Shown one piece after another: positions 8,188 to 17,600 of a stretch of DNA of 64,000 nucleotides. Origin of the DNA: Candidatus Sulfotelmatobacter sp. Lineage in GTDB: Bacteria; Acidobacteriota; Terriglobia; Terriglobales; Acidobacteriaceae. Location: assembly GCA_025462865.1 (NCBI GenBank), contig JAOAPI010000145.1, positions 101,927 to 165,926 on the forward strand. Reading direction: 5' to 3'. Each line of letters begins with the position of its first letter. Position 1 is the first letter of the stretch. The notes under the pieces were generated by a model that was not told the DNA's origin, made no database searches, and saw only the letters and a list, made by a program, of their open reading frames with translations. The translations under genes were made by a program, and so were the position numbers.

Positions 8188-9978
8188 TTAAGCCGCACCA
8201 TTTGCGGGCCGCAGGTGAATGGTGAACGTGCTGCCCTTGCCCGGCTGGCTGCTCACCGTGATCCTGCCCCGCATCGCTTCCACCATGGTCTTGGTCAGCG
8301 GCAGGCCCAACCCGTTGCCGTGGATTTGCGCGGCCACCACTTCAGGACTTCGGTAAAAGGGCTCGAAGATCTGTTTCAGTTCGCCGTTGCCAATGCCGAG
8401 GCCCCGGTCTTCCACGCTAGTGCAGATTTCTTTCTTGCCGCCGTTTTCAGATACGAAGGCTCGGACGCCGATCCATTTATTGTCGCCTCCGTATTTTAGC
8501 GAATTGGTGATCAGATTCTGTAGGCATTGAGAAAACGCGGCCGTATCACCCAGGGCCAGCGGTAGGTCGGGAGGTGCGTCTTCTTCAATCATGACCCCAG
8601 TGGAATCGATCAGCGGAGCCAAACTCTCAAGCGTGTTCTGAATGCCAAGCGTAACGTCAACAGGCTCAATTTTGTACACGTGATACCCGGAATGCGTCTC
8701 GGAAAACAGGAGAATCTCCTCGACCAAACCTGAAAGTTGCGCCGCCTGATTTTTGATCGCTGCGCCATAACGCGCCAGTCCGTTCGTTCCGACGACCCCA
8801 TCTTCCAGGTTCTTAGCGGCAAGCAAAATGGCGGTCAGAGGGGTACGCAGCTCATGAGAGACACCGGCGACAAAGTCCATCTGCATGCGGGCCAGGTTGC
8901 GCGCGTGCTGGCTGGTGATCACGATCAGGGTGAGCGTGATTGCGAGAACGCCGAAGACTCCAAAGCTTACCGCAAGATTCCGTTCATGAAGCCGGGCCAC
9001 TGCCACTTCCAGGGATCCCTGGCGATGCTGGGCGATGACGGCCAATGCCGGTGCGCCTGGCGACTGAACCAGAGGATTGATAAACAATGGCGCAACATCC
9101 GCGGATTCTGCGGATGCGGGAATGACTACCCCGCCGGCATGAGGCAAAGACTTGCCCCGAACCAGCGACGGCGGTCCAAACAAGTTCAGTCGAGCGTCGA
9201 ATACAGAATTTGGGCTGGACCCGAAGCCAACCTCCGACGCATACAGGACAGCCGGAGCCATTCCATCCAGCACCACCGCTACCTTATAGTTCGCACTGTG
9301 TCCGCCGAGCTGACGTTTCGCCAACTCCGGAAGCAGGTTCCGCGTGAAATATTCCCGTTCCAGCGGCACCACCAGCCAAATGATGTGTGCCGTTTCTCGT
9401 TCCCCGCCAACAAATGTGGGATGCAGTAACGCTAAACGCTTCTGATCCAGCATCCATAATCGCGAACCCTCGCCGAAGAACAAAGGCTTGTTGGGGGCAC
9501 CAGCCATGGGCGAACCGGCAGGCACCGCATCATCCGAATCGAGAGAAGAGTTCCGCAGCTCCGCAGTCAGACCTGCCAGCGACGGTGGCCACGCAGAAGA
9601 TTTATGAGTACCCGCAGGAGTGATCAGGATGGGTTCGCCTTGTGAGAAACTGTCCCACAAGAAAACATCGCTTACGAGAGCGGAATGCTGTGTCGTTTGC
9701 CGCCATTGATTCAGCCGGTGCGACACATCTCTCGGTCTTTCCACTTCGGAATCTCCCCCCTTTGACTGCAGGGCTAAACACAGGTGGGAGAGGTCGCGCT
9801 CCAGCGCGTGGCGAAAGTCGAACAAAGCCGATCGCAGACTGTCTTCCATGTCGCGGGCCGTGGCCTCGCTTACCTGTTCGGTAGAGCGATATTGCCAGCT
9901 GGCAAGGACCGCCAGGATCGCCCCAAGCAGCGGAATCAGCCAGGCTGAGCCTAAGTTTTTCTTGAGCAGAAAATTCAT
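8188..9978 (-). CDS. Membrane sensor histidine kinase
   Basis: A kinase of about 596 residues with a membrane helix near residues 10-28, a large extracytoplasmic sensing region (to about 335) of unrecognised fold, and a second helix (VSFGVFGVLAITLTLIVIT). The HisKA box follows with the phospho-acceptor in FVAGVSHELRTPLTAIL. The ATPase domain has an N-box (NLITNSLKYGG), G1 (DRGLGIGNGEL) and G2 (GNGLGLPLTKTMVEAM). The ATG at 9978 is used because it is followed by a basic start and the first helix. In-frame starts at 10026 (ATG) and 10140 would add up to 54 residues of less convincing sequence. First gene of the kinase/regulator/DUF6526 operon. Confidence 0.93.
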   Translation of the reverse strand: MNFLLKKNLGSAWLIPLLGAILAVLASWQYRSTEQVSEATARDMEDSLRSALFDFRHALERDLSHLCLALQSKGGDSEVERPRDVSHRLNQWRQTTQHSALVSDVFLWDSFSQGEPILITPAGTHKSSAWPPSLAGLTAELRNSSLDSDDAVPAGSPMAGAPNKPLFFGEGSRLWMLDQKRLALLHPTFVGGERETAHIIWLVVPLEREYFTRNLLPELAKRQLGGHSANYKVAVVLDGMAPAVLYASEVGFGSSPNSVFDARLNLFGPPSLVRGKSLPHAGGVVIPASAESADVAPLFINPLVQSPGAPALAVIAQHRQGSLEVAVARLHERNLAVSFGVFGVLAITLTLIVITSQHARNLARMQMDFVAGVSHELRTPLTAILLAAKNLEDGVVGTNGLARYGAAIKNQAAQLSGLVEEILLFSETHSGYHVYKIEPVDVTLGIQNTLESLAPLIDSTGVMIEEDAPPDLPLALGDTAAFSQCLQNLITNSLKYGGDNKWIGVRAFVSENGGKKEICTSVEDRGLGIGNGELKQIFEPFYRSPEVVAAQIHGNGLGLPLTKTMVEAMRGRITVSSQPGKGSTFTIHLRPANGAA

Positions 9979-10189
9979 TATTAAGAAGGATCTGGGTGCC
10001 GGCAGAACTGGCACGTCCTGAGTCATTCGAGTGTACCTGCCGCCTGGTCCAGGGACATGTAAATTCCCTGTAAAGAGACCGCCGGTTAAAATCACTTTAC
10101 CGCCAAGGCTTGCCGGAAAAGGCCAGCAAGTACGGGGCATTTTGGCCTCGCGCCGCCCCCTGCTTAGCGCCGATCGAACTGAAAAAGAG

Positions 10190-10222
10190 TTTACCCTGGC
10201 CTTACGTCCTTTTTACCCTGCC
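10190..10222 (+). promoter_or_regulatory. Three direct repeats at 11-bp spacing, candidate response-regulator binding site
   Basis: TTTACCCTGGC (10190), CTTACGTCCTT (10201) and TTTACCCTGCC (10212) follow each other with an exact 11-bp period. The outer two share nine identical bases. Tandem heptamers with 4-bp spacers are the known binding pattern of PhoB/OmpR-type regulators. The site lies between the divergent sensor-kinase operon and the exported-protein gene at 10308. The link to the adjacent regulator is inference. Confidence 0.5.
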
Positions 10223-10307
10223 TGCAACGGGCTTCAGGTCTAATCCTCTCAGACAGACGAAATAAACTCCCATGACAAAAAAACAACCGAAAGGATTTCA
10301 AGGCATT

Positions 10308-10766
10308 ATGACAAAGAGACTGGGTGCGGCTGCATTACTCGTTCTGGGTGTCGCGTTGTTATTCGGCAATGCAGAAGCAAAGACTAGATCGAACCCCGTA
10401 ATCGAGGTAAATATCCCCTATAGTTTTCACATCGGGAACCGGGCACTTCCTGCCGGAAGCTACAAATTCGAACTGGCGACCGGCGCGCCAGGACCTACAG
10501 ACACCGTCAGCGTTCTGATCGTGCGCAATCGCGCAGCCCGGGTCTATCAAGCGGTCGTGGTTTCGGTGCAAGCTGCAGCCGGACTGCCAGAGGAATCCAG
10601 AGTTGATTTTAGCGGTGGAGATGACCACCTGCTGGTATCGGTCTGGAAGAATGGCGATCGCTTCGACCTGCAACCGGCCACGGCCGCCGCAGTCGAGGCC
10701 GATGACTGGATGGGTATGGGTAACGGTCGGCTTGTGACAGTCTCAGCCCAGTTGCTGGGCAGATAA
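10308..10766 (+). CDS. Small exported beta-rich protein of unknown function
   Basis: A 152-residue product with a clear signal peptide (MTKRLGAAALLVLGVALLFG, then cleavage near NAEA-K). The mature part opens with an IEVNIPYSFHIGNRALPAGSY pattern: a beta-strand, a short loop, then the ALPAGSY/F turn. This pattern is common in small secreted proteins of soil Acidobacteriota as I recall them. The start at 10308 is chosen because AAGGA lies ahead of it and the signal peptide begins there; an ATG at 10272 would add 12 residues. It diverges from the sensor kinase operon across the 11-bp repeats, so it may be that system's target. Confidence 0.72.
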   Translation: MTKRLGAAALLVLGVALLFGNAEAKTRSNPVIEVNIPYSFHIGNRALPAGSYKFELATGAPGPTDTVSVLIVRNRAARVYQAVVVSVQAAAGLPEESRVDFSGGDDHLLVSVWKNGDRFDLQPATAAAVEADDWMGMGNGRLVTVSAQLLGR

Positions 10767-10831
10767 GGAAAAAGTTTTCCCAAAAGCGTCCACCCCGCAT
10801 CGCAAACGCCGGATTGCACATCGAAGCAGAG

Positions 10832-11800
10832 ATGAAAGCGATTCAGGTGAAACAAGGCGGCGGGCCCGAGGTGATGCAACTCGTCGAGTTACCGATTCCA
10901 GAACCAAAGGCGAACGAGGCGGTCGTAAAGCTGGCCGCCTCGGGCGTGAACTTCATCGATGTCTACGTCCGTGAGGGCCGATACAAGGCGCCCCTTCCAG
11001 TTGTTCCGGGGCAGGAAGGCGCGGGAGTGGTGACCGCCGTCGGCGCAGATGTGCACTCCGTCAAGCCGGGAGATCGCGTCGCCTGGTGTAGCGTCCTCGG
11101 GACGTATGCGGAGTATGCCTCAGTTCCGGCAGACCGGCTGGTGCCAATTCCGAATGGCGTTAACGATCAGCAAGCCGCTGCCGCTATGCTTCAGGGAATG
11201 ACGGCCCACTACCTGTCGCACGACACCTATCCCTTGAAGCAGGGCGAGACCGCGCTAGTTCATGCCGCAGCCGGCGGCGTCGGGCTGCTGCTGGTGCAGA
11301 TGGCCCACAACATCGGCGCACGTGTTATTGCGACGGTGTCTACCGATGAGAAGGCGCAATTAGCGCGTGGCGCTGGCGCACACGAAGTGATCCTCTACAG
11401 CAAGTCCGACTTCGAAGCCGAAACCAGGCGCCTCACCGGCGGCAAAGGCGTAGACGTCGTCTATGACTCAGTTGGCAAAACCACATTCGAGAAAGGGCTT
11501 AGCGTCCTGCGTCCGCGCAAAATGATGGTCCTCTTCGGCGGATCGAGCGGCGCAGTCCCTCCCTTTGACCCAATGGTGTTGGCGCAAAAAGGATCTCTCT
11601 ATGTGACCCGGCCCACCCTGGTGGCCTACATCGCTACGCGCGAAGAGTTGCTGGCCCGCTCGAGCGCGGTCTTCAGCATGGTATCCGCCGGCAAGCTCAA
11701 GCTGCGCATCGCTCACACCTACCCGCTAGCCGAAGCGCAACAGGCACACCGCGATCTGGAAGCGCGGAAGACAACGGGCAAGTTGCTGCTGATCCCGTAG
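10832..11800 (+). CDS. Zinc-independent NADPH:quinone oxidoreductase (MDR superfamily)
   Basis: A 322-residue reductase expected to transfer hydride from NADPH to quinones or enones. The GroES-like N-terminal domain has MKAIQVKQGGGPEVMQLVE, ASGVNFIDVYVREGRY and PVVPGQEGAGVVTAVG. The nucleotide-binding domain has HAAAGGVGLLLVQMA and GADVV-like KGVDVVYDSVGKTTFEKGL. The Cys/His zinc ligands of alcohol dehydrogenases are absent, as in QorA. The ATG at 10832 is preferred over 10814 because the family begins MKAI. Start and length fit the family, and it appears monocistronic. Confidence 0.95.
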   Translation: MKAIQVKQGGGPEVMQLVELPIPEPKANEAVVKLAASGVNFIDVYVREGRYKAPLPVVPGQEGAGVVTAVGADVHSVKPGDRVAWCSVLGTYAEYASVPADRLVPIPNGVNDQQAAAAMLQGMTAHYLSHDTYPLKQGETALVHAAAGGVGLLLVQMAHNIGARVIATVSTDEKAQLARGAGAHEVILYSKSDFEAETRRLTGGKGVDVVYDSVGKTTFEKGLSVLRPRKMMVLFGGSSGAVPPFDPMVLAQKGSLYVTRPTLVAYIATREELLARSSAVFSMVSAGKLKLRIAHTYPLAEAQQAHRDLEARKTTGKLLLIP

Positions 11801-11819
11801 GCTGGCACAGCCCAAATGG

Positions 11820-11838
11820 GGACAGCCCCCGGCTGTCC
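11820..11838. repeat. REP-like hairpin
   Basis: A perfect 8-bp inverted repeat, GGACAGCC-CCC-GGCTGTCC, lies 19 bp after the oxidoreductase stop, between convergent genes. The same GACAGCC...GGCTGTC arms recur at 44627-44670 with a longer loop. No T-run follows, so it looks like a dispersed repeat rather than a terminator. Confidence 0.5.
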
Positions 11839-11874
11839 GCCCGAGCGAAGCTCGGCAGTGCTGTGCGGTCCGCC

Positions 11875-12288
11875 TCATAACAAACGGAGTTGGGGAAAGT
11901 CCACGCGGTAGCGGCTGGCATCGCGTGTCATAAGCCTGTCCGCTCTCAGGGATGCATGCGCCGCGATTACGAAATCGGCCGGCAAACGCTTCGGCAAGCC
12001 TCCGCCAGAACGGCGACGACGAACGGCGTATGCAGCGAAGCTCGTCGCAGCTAATTGCCACACCTCTTCTCCAAGGTCGAAATCTACTGCAATATTCATT
12101 TCCTTCAGCAATGCCTCAACGCGCCGCGGACTGCCTGTGGGAATGGCCGAAAGCTCGACGAACACAAGTGCGCTTACCGCGAGCGCTCCATCGGCTCGCG
12201 CCTGTGACAACTGGGCTGCGACGATGGGCGCCGAAGGTTCTCCCGACCAGAAAAGAGATAGGATATTGGTATCCAGAGCTGTCCTCAT
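11875..12288 (-). CDS. vapC: VapC-type PIN-domain ribonuclease toxin
   Basis: A 137-residue PIN domain. The acidic metal ligands are visible as the Asp in MRTALDTNILS, the Glu in VFVELSAIP, the Asp of LPADFVIAAHA and the late Asp of LMTRDASRY. VapC toxins cleave tRNA or rRNA when free of their antitoxin. The gene overlaps the upstream antitoxin gene by 4 bp (ATGA), the usual vapBC arrangement. Nothing suggests inactivation. The RNA target cannot be told from sequence. Confidence 0.93.
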   Translation of the reverse strand: MRTALDTNILSLFWSGEPSAPIVAAQLSQARADGALAVSALVFVELSAIPTGSPRRVEALLKEMNIAVDFDLGEEVWQLAATSFAAYAVRRRRSGGGLPKRLPADFVIAAHASLRADRLMTRDASRYRVDFPQLRLL

Positions 12289-12536
12289 TCGTAGTCTTCA
12301 TCGCTTCGCATATCGTCAATCCAGGCTTTTATTCCCTCTTCTCCCCCGGGGAATGGGCCCAAGACTCCAATGTACTTCTCGAATGGATTGACTTCCGAGC
12401 GGATTGGCCGAATTACAATGCGGCCTTCCTCATTCACAAACTCGACGCGGTCCCCGGGGGCAACACCAAGACGTTTGCGAATCTCTTGGGGCACGGTAAT
12501 TTGTCCCTTGCTGCTAATTGTGCTGGATCTATTCAT
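12285..12536 (-). CDS. vapB: AbrB/SpoVT-fold antitoxin (VapB)
   Basis: An 83-residue antitoxin. Residues 1-47 form a swapped-hairpin AbrB domain: STISSKGQITVPQEIRKRLG, then DRVEFVNEEGRIVIRP. The C-terminal tail, with acidic and aromatic residues (GIKAWIDDMRSDEDYE), should wrap around the VapC active site. It neutralises the toxin and probably represses its own promoter, which is typical of the family. It is the first gene of the two-gene operon and overlaps vapC by 4 bp. Confidence 0.93.
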   Translation of the reverse strand: MNRSSTISSKGQITVPQEIRKRLGVAPGDRVEFVNEEGRIVIRPIRSEVNPFEKYIGVLGPFPGGEEGIKAWIDDMRSDEDYE

Positions 12537-12559
12537 CTTTACTGACGTTCTTTACAATA

Positions 12560-12588
12560 AAGATATCAGGCTTTACCTTCTGAATCAA
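12560..12588 (-). promoter_or_regulatory. Candidate sigma-70 promoter of vapBC
   Basis: On the minus strand, TTGATT (12588-12583) and TATCTT (12565-12560) are 17 bp apart, close to the -35/-10 consensus. They lie 24-52 bp upstream of the vapB ATG in an otherwise AT-rich stretch. Sequence match only. Confidence 0.4.
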
Positions 12589-12597
12589 TCACTTTGA

Positions 12598-13257
12598 TTA
12601 TCCCTTACGTTCATAGTGTTTTGCGTAAGCCGGAACCTCCAGCTTCGGATCGAGTCTCCCGTCTGCCACCGACTCCCCCGCCACCATCTCCAGCGGCACC
12701 ACTCCCGCCCACGCCGGAAACGAATAATCCTCTTCATCATCCACAACTGGCCCCTTGCGCACCTTAGCCGAAAACTCTTCAATCGGCACCCGCAGAACTG
12801 ACGTCGCTTTCAGCTCCCGCTCGTTAGGCTGCCGCACATCGTCCCAGCGGCCCGGAATGATGTGCTCGGAAAGCAAGCGCAAGGCCTCGAGTTTTTCCGT
12901 CGGATCATCCACCAGCGCCGCCTTCCCCAGCACCACCACCGACCGGTAATTCATTGAGTGATTAAAGATAGATCGGGCCAGCACGAGCCCATCGAGCAAC
13001 GTAACGGTGATGCAAACAGGTATGCCTTCTTTCACGTTGCGCAACATGCGGCTGGCAGCGGACCCGTGAATGAATAAGCAATCGTCTTTTCGCCCGTAGG
13101 AAGTGGGGATCACAAACGGCTGCCCATCGACCACGAAACCGACGTGGCAAAGAAAGCCTTCGTCGAGAATCCGATAAGCCGCTTCGCGGTCATAAACAGC
13201 TCGATCAGCTTCGCGGACCAGACGGGTCCGCGGTGTAGGTGTGTAAGGCTGAGACAT
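12598..13257 (-). CDS. Pyridoxamine 5'-phosphate oxidase-like FMN split-barrel protein
   Basis: A 219-residue flavoprotein-like protein of the group annotated as PNPOx-related or NimA-like. It begins TRLVREADRAVYDREAAYRILDE, then GFLCHVGFVVDGQPFVIPTSYG and LFIHGSAASRMLRN. The last stretch places FMN-phosphate contacts where the family has them. LARSIFNHSMNYRSVVVLGKA is also characteristic. Members bind FMN or haem-like cofactors and their substrate is often unknown, so a role in nitroreduction or stress is only a possibility. It lies just upstream of vapBC on the same strand but with its own spacing. Confidence 0.9.
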   Translation of the reverse strand: MSQPYTPTPRTRLVREADRAVYDREAAYRILDEGFLCHVGFVVDGQPFVIPTSYGRKDDCLFIHGSAASRMLRNVKEGIPVCITVTLLDGLVLARSIFNHSMNYRSVVVLGKAALVDDPTEKLEALRLLSEHIIPGRWDDVRQPNERELKATSVLRVPIEEFSAKVRKGPVVDDEEDYSFPAWAGVVPLEMVAGESVADGRLDPKLEVPAYAKHYERKG

Positions 13258-13432
13258 GAAGGAAGTACTCCGGCAAGCGCCAAGGATGGATGAAGCAAAA
13301 GTGTAACATCGGCAGCGAAGCGGGGCGTCGGCGCGTCGGATGAAATCATCAGTGAGATGAAATCTTAGCGTGATTGAAGCGTCGGCGCAGTGGGATCAGC
13401 GTCGGATGCAATCTCGGCGGGATGGAGTCACA

Positions 13433-13512
13433 GCCCCGAAGGGGCGGCATGTGAAAGCCCGGCACGGCAGTGCCGGGTAGAGGCACAAAACCGGAACGAG
13501 TCCCGCAGGGAC
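13433..13512. repeat. Cluster of three REP-like hairpins
   Basis: Three short perfect hairpins lie side by side: GCCCC-GAA-GGGGC (13433-13445), CCCGGCAC-GGCA-GTGCCGGG (13458-13477) and GTCCC-GCA-GGGAC (13500-13512). They fill most of the 290-bp gap between the split-barrel gene and the aldo/keto reductase. Such palindromes recur between genes in acidobacterial genomes as I know them. No coding potential was seen in the gap. Confidence 0.6.
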
Positions 13513-13547
13513 GGCACCTTCCCCATCGCCAAACGACGTGACGAATT

Positions 13548-14534
13548 TCATCCCAGCCACTGCGGATTCTGATAAGTCCCATCAAAATCGTGGCTGGTCT
13601 TGTACCGCTCGTACTCCCCTTTGCCGGCCGCAGGCGCAGTCTTGGCGAGCAGACTCGCAACCTCGGTCTGGCTCATCGGCTTGAAACTGCGCGCGGCATC
13701 GAGCGCCTGTTGCAGAATCTTCATCGAATCGCAACCGGTAATCACGACGCTCGTCGGCAGATTCATGGCGTAATGCAGGCACTCCACCGGTGTGGCCGTA
13801 TTGCTCTTCAGAATGAGCTTGTCGCCCATCGACTTCATGCCCAGCACCCCGATATTTTCCTTCACCAGCACGGGCAGGACTTTCTTTTCGAAACTTTCAT
13901 AATGCGCGTCCATCACGTTGAGCGGCATTTGCACGGCGTCAAATCTGAATTGATGACTGGCCGCCGTCTTCAGCATCTTCAGATGGATGTCAGGACTCTT
14001 ATGTCCAGTGAAACCGATGTACCGTATTTTGCCCTGCTTCTTAGCCTCCAGCGCGGCTTCCATCCCGCCACCTTCAGCGAAGATCCGGTCAGGATCGGTG
14101 TCGCGAATAATTTCATGAAACTGCAGCAGATCAATGCGTTCGGTTTGAAGCCGCCGAAGCGACTCCTCAATCTGCTGCGCCGCCGCCTTTTTCGTGCGTC
14201 CGTCAATCTTGGTCATGAGAAATGCTTTCTGCCGGTACCCATCCCGCAGCGCTTTGCCCATGCGAACTTCGCTTTGGCCGCCGTTGTAGTCCCAGCAGTT
14301 ATCGAGAAAATTAATTCCGCCATCCAGCGCCGTTCGGATGATGCGAATACTCTCTTGCTCATCGGACTGCATGCCGATGTGGTAGCCGCCCAGCCCAACC
14401 ACAGAAACTTTCTCGCCGGTGAGGCCCAGCGTGCGCGTGGGAAAAGGAGCATCGGCCGCATAGGCGAATTTGTGGTGGAGAGAAGTGATAAGAGTCCCCG
14501 CGGCCGCGGTCTTGAGAAAATGTCTGCGATTCAT
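13548..14534 (-). CDS. Exported aldo/keto reductase with Tat-like signal
   Basis: A 328-residue NADPH-dependent oxidoreductase of the aldo/keto reductase fold. The N-terminus MNRRHFLKTAAAGTLITSL carries a twin-arginine-type motif and hydrophobic stretch, pointing to export of the folded, cofactor-loaded protein. The catalytic tetrad is visible: Asp and Tyr in NFLDNCWDYNGG, Lys in FLMTKIDG and His in IDLLQFHEI. The cofactor-binding end has VVITGCDS. The substrate is unknown. Many exported members act on sugars or polyketide-like aldehydes. It is followed by the large TonB receptor on the same strand, but 124 bp separate them. Confidence 0.95.
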   Translation of the reverse strand: MNRRHFLKTAAAGTLITSLHHKFAYAADAPFPTRTLGLTGEKVSVVGLGGYHIGMQSDEQESIRIIRTALDGGINFLDNCWDYNGGQSEVRMGKALRDGYRQKAFLMTKIDGRTKKAAAQQIEESLRRLQTERIDLLQFHEIIRDTDPDRIFAEGGGMEAALEAKKQGKIRYIGFTGHKSPDIHLKMLKTAASHQFRFDAVQMPLNVMDAHYESFEKKVLPVLVKENIGVLGMKSMGDKLILKSNTATPVECLHYAMNLPTSVVITGCDSMKILQQALDAARSFKPMSQTEVASLLAKTAPAAGKGEYERYKTSHDFDGTYQNPQWLG

Positions 14535-14658
14535 ACCTGGCTCCTGCTATTGAGAGTCAGTTGACTGAAGTGGAGTTGCAGAAAATTTGGCCGGAAAATA
14601 AGGAATGCCGGGGTCGTAGCTCCCAGAAATCGCACCGACCTTGTTCGAACTAGAGCTC

Positions 14659-17600
14659 TTACCAATTCAGCTTAATAGCGAACTGAAACTGCCGGGGATC
14701 GTAAGCCGCCGTGGCCTGGCCGGCGTTACAGAACGAGCTGCTGCACAGCGGACTCACTGCGGCCACGTTGTTGCGGTTCGCAATGTTGAAGACATCGGCA
14801 ATCAGATCCATGTTGAAACGCTCGCCAAAATAAATTCGCTTGGAAACACGAATATCGTCAAAGAGAGTCCACGGCTGCGTCCCAGCATTGCGTCCCAGAT
14901 TGCCGTCGAGGGCAAGCAACGACACATGCGGGAAATCGGTTTGAGATGCGGACGTGGGCGTGAAAACCTGATAGCAACCTTCCTGCAGAGTCCCACTCGG
15001 CGAATACCTGCTCTTGAAAGAAGCTCCACAGATCGGATTGACAGTAGCGTTAGGACGCACGGTTAGCGAGGACAACTGAAAATTGTCGTCCCCGCTCGTG
15101 ATGATGTTGAAAGGCCGGCCAGAAGCAACCTCGATGATCGGAGCGAATGTCCAGTCACTGAACACCTTGCGGGATAAACCGCTTCCGAGCTTGCCGCTTT
15201 GGTAAACGCCGCTGAACACAAAACGGTGCCGCTGATCGAACAGAGAATTGGAACGATCCAAAGCGGGATAATAACTGTCCTGCGGAGTGGTTGTGGCCTG
15301 CAGATCCGTCGAATCGTCAATCGCGTGCGACCAGGTGTAGGAGGCAAGAAATTCGTAATGCCGGTTGAAGCGTTTGCGCAAATTCACTGTGAAACCGTGG
15401 TAGATGGAACTACCGTTGGAGTAATTGGCGTCCATATCTCCGAAGGGAATGCAACCGGCGAATGTTACCGGATCACAGGCGCTGTTAAAGCCTGACGTGC
15501 TATATCCTGCGGTCTGAAGATACTGCATAACCGCTGGCAAAACTGTGGTTACGCAGGAGCCCGCGCCCACGGCGGTGAGAAAATTAGCGATCGAAGGATT
15601 GATCCCGCCCGGACGGAAGAAATTGGTCAAAGCAGCGGAGACCCAGGGCAAACCATTGTTAGGATTGATGCCACAAGGAGCGGCGCCCGTGCCCACTTGG
15701 AAGGGCCCGGCGGATGCGTTGGAAGTTGGATCACTGAAGGCTGCCTGCCAGTTCGCAGTCAGCAGATCGCCGCGCACGGTGTTGGCATTGATAGGGCGGT
15801 TCAAATGGCGCCCCCCATTAAAATTGTAGGCAAGATTCAAAGCAAAACCCCCGCCGAGATCCCGCTCGACGCTGAGGTTCGCCTGCTGCGAGTAGGCATA
15901 CACAAAGTTCTTCCCTTGTGGATATCCGAAGGGTTGAAAGGCCAGCGGGAAAGCGGCGCCGCCAAACTGCGGTGGCGGATTAGTCAAATATTGCTGACCT
16001 AGAAAGAGTGATGCGGGCTGGTTCAAAGCCTGAAATCGCTGTTGATCGGGCTCATAAAAAAGCTGGGCAACAGGCATGCAATTCGGGTTGGTGAGCGTCC
16101 CCGTGAAAATGCTGGCGCCGTTGAGATTGCCAGGATTGAACGGAGTGGAAGCGGCATTGCATGGTGCGCCTCCCGCAAAGGCCAACTGGCCACTGGTTGA
16201 GCCGTCTGAAGCATCCCCAAGAAAATACAGCCCGAGGAGAGGATGGTCGTAGAAAATTCCGTACGACGCTCGGACTACAGTTTTGCCATCGTTCTTCGGA
16301 TCCCACGCTATTCCAATGCGCGGCTGAATGTTGTTCTTATCGGTCTGAATTCCTTTCTGCAATCCCAATCGGTTGTAAGCTGCAAGCGCCAAAGCATCCG
16401 GCGGCTTCAACGTTGGCGGAAACTCAATGTCGTAGCGCACGCCATAGTTCAGCGTGACGTTAGGGCGAACACGCCAGGAATCCTGCCAGAATAATCCCAG
16501 CGCCTTGTTCGAAAATGAATCACTTGGACTCCCGAGGCCCTGAATAAAGTCTTGTGGAATGCCTGCCCCGTATGCCTGCACGGAACTAAGTTGAGGGAAA
16601 GGCAGTGGGAAGGCATTAATTGGGCCAAAATCGTAAACACCTCCGTAGTTCACGGTGAAGGTGGCAGTAATTGGTAGATAGTTGAAGTCGGCCCCAAACT
16701 TTGTATTGTGGCGCCCAATGGTCCAGGAGAAGTTGTCGGTGAACTGGTAGCGGTTTTCCACGCGCTGAATGTAGGAGTAAGGTTCTCGGCCAAAATAGGC
16801 GAAGCCTGGGATGTTGACAGCGGGGTCGGAGCCGCCCGGAATTTGTGTGTTGTAAAAATAAGAAAGTCCACGGCGCGCATATTGGAAGCGCAATTCGTTC
16901 ACTTTGTTATTTCCCAGAGTCCAGGTGTCTTGTGCCACACCGGAGATGTCACGATAAGTCTGTTGCGAGGTGCGCGAGTAGGCATTTTGTCCAAACGGCT
17001 GGTCCTGACCGCTGACTTCGATGCCGGTTACGGTGCTCGGACTGACATTTCCGCGCAACATCAGGCGATTGCTGTTGCTGATATTGTGGTCGATGCGAAG
17101 TGAGTAAAGGCTGGTGCCCTCAAAGACTGGGAAATTTCCCATTTGCGATGCCAAAGTCTGATACGACGCCGGAACAAAGCACGGTGGTGTGCTACAGGTT
17201 GTTGGAAAGCCCCCGACTCCTGCAAAGCCTCCTGTGAGTCCCGTTGGCCAAGCGCCGTTCACAGCCATGCCCGACGACGCGCCGACTAGTGCCGCATATT
17301 GACCTACTTCTTGGGCAAAGGTGGGACTTGCTCCTTCGGCCGCCAGCGTTGCCGGATTTGTGAAGAAGCCCACTTGATCCGGAGTCAACTGCAAGGTTCC
17401 GAATGGCAACCCGACCTGCGTGGTATCAAACGGTTCAAGCCCAAAATTATTCTGACCGATGCTGGAAAAACCGGTCTCGTGCCGCCGTGTAATTTCGTAA
17501 GCAAAATAAAAATACGTTTTATCCTTCTTGATCGGTCCGCCGAAAGCCGCTCCCGCCTGCACCCGCGTATACGCGGGATTTGGGACCGTGCTGAACGGGT

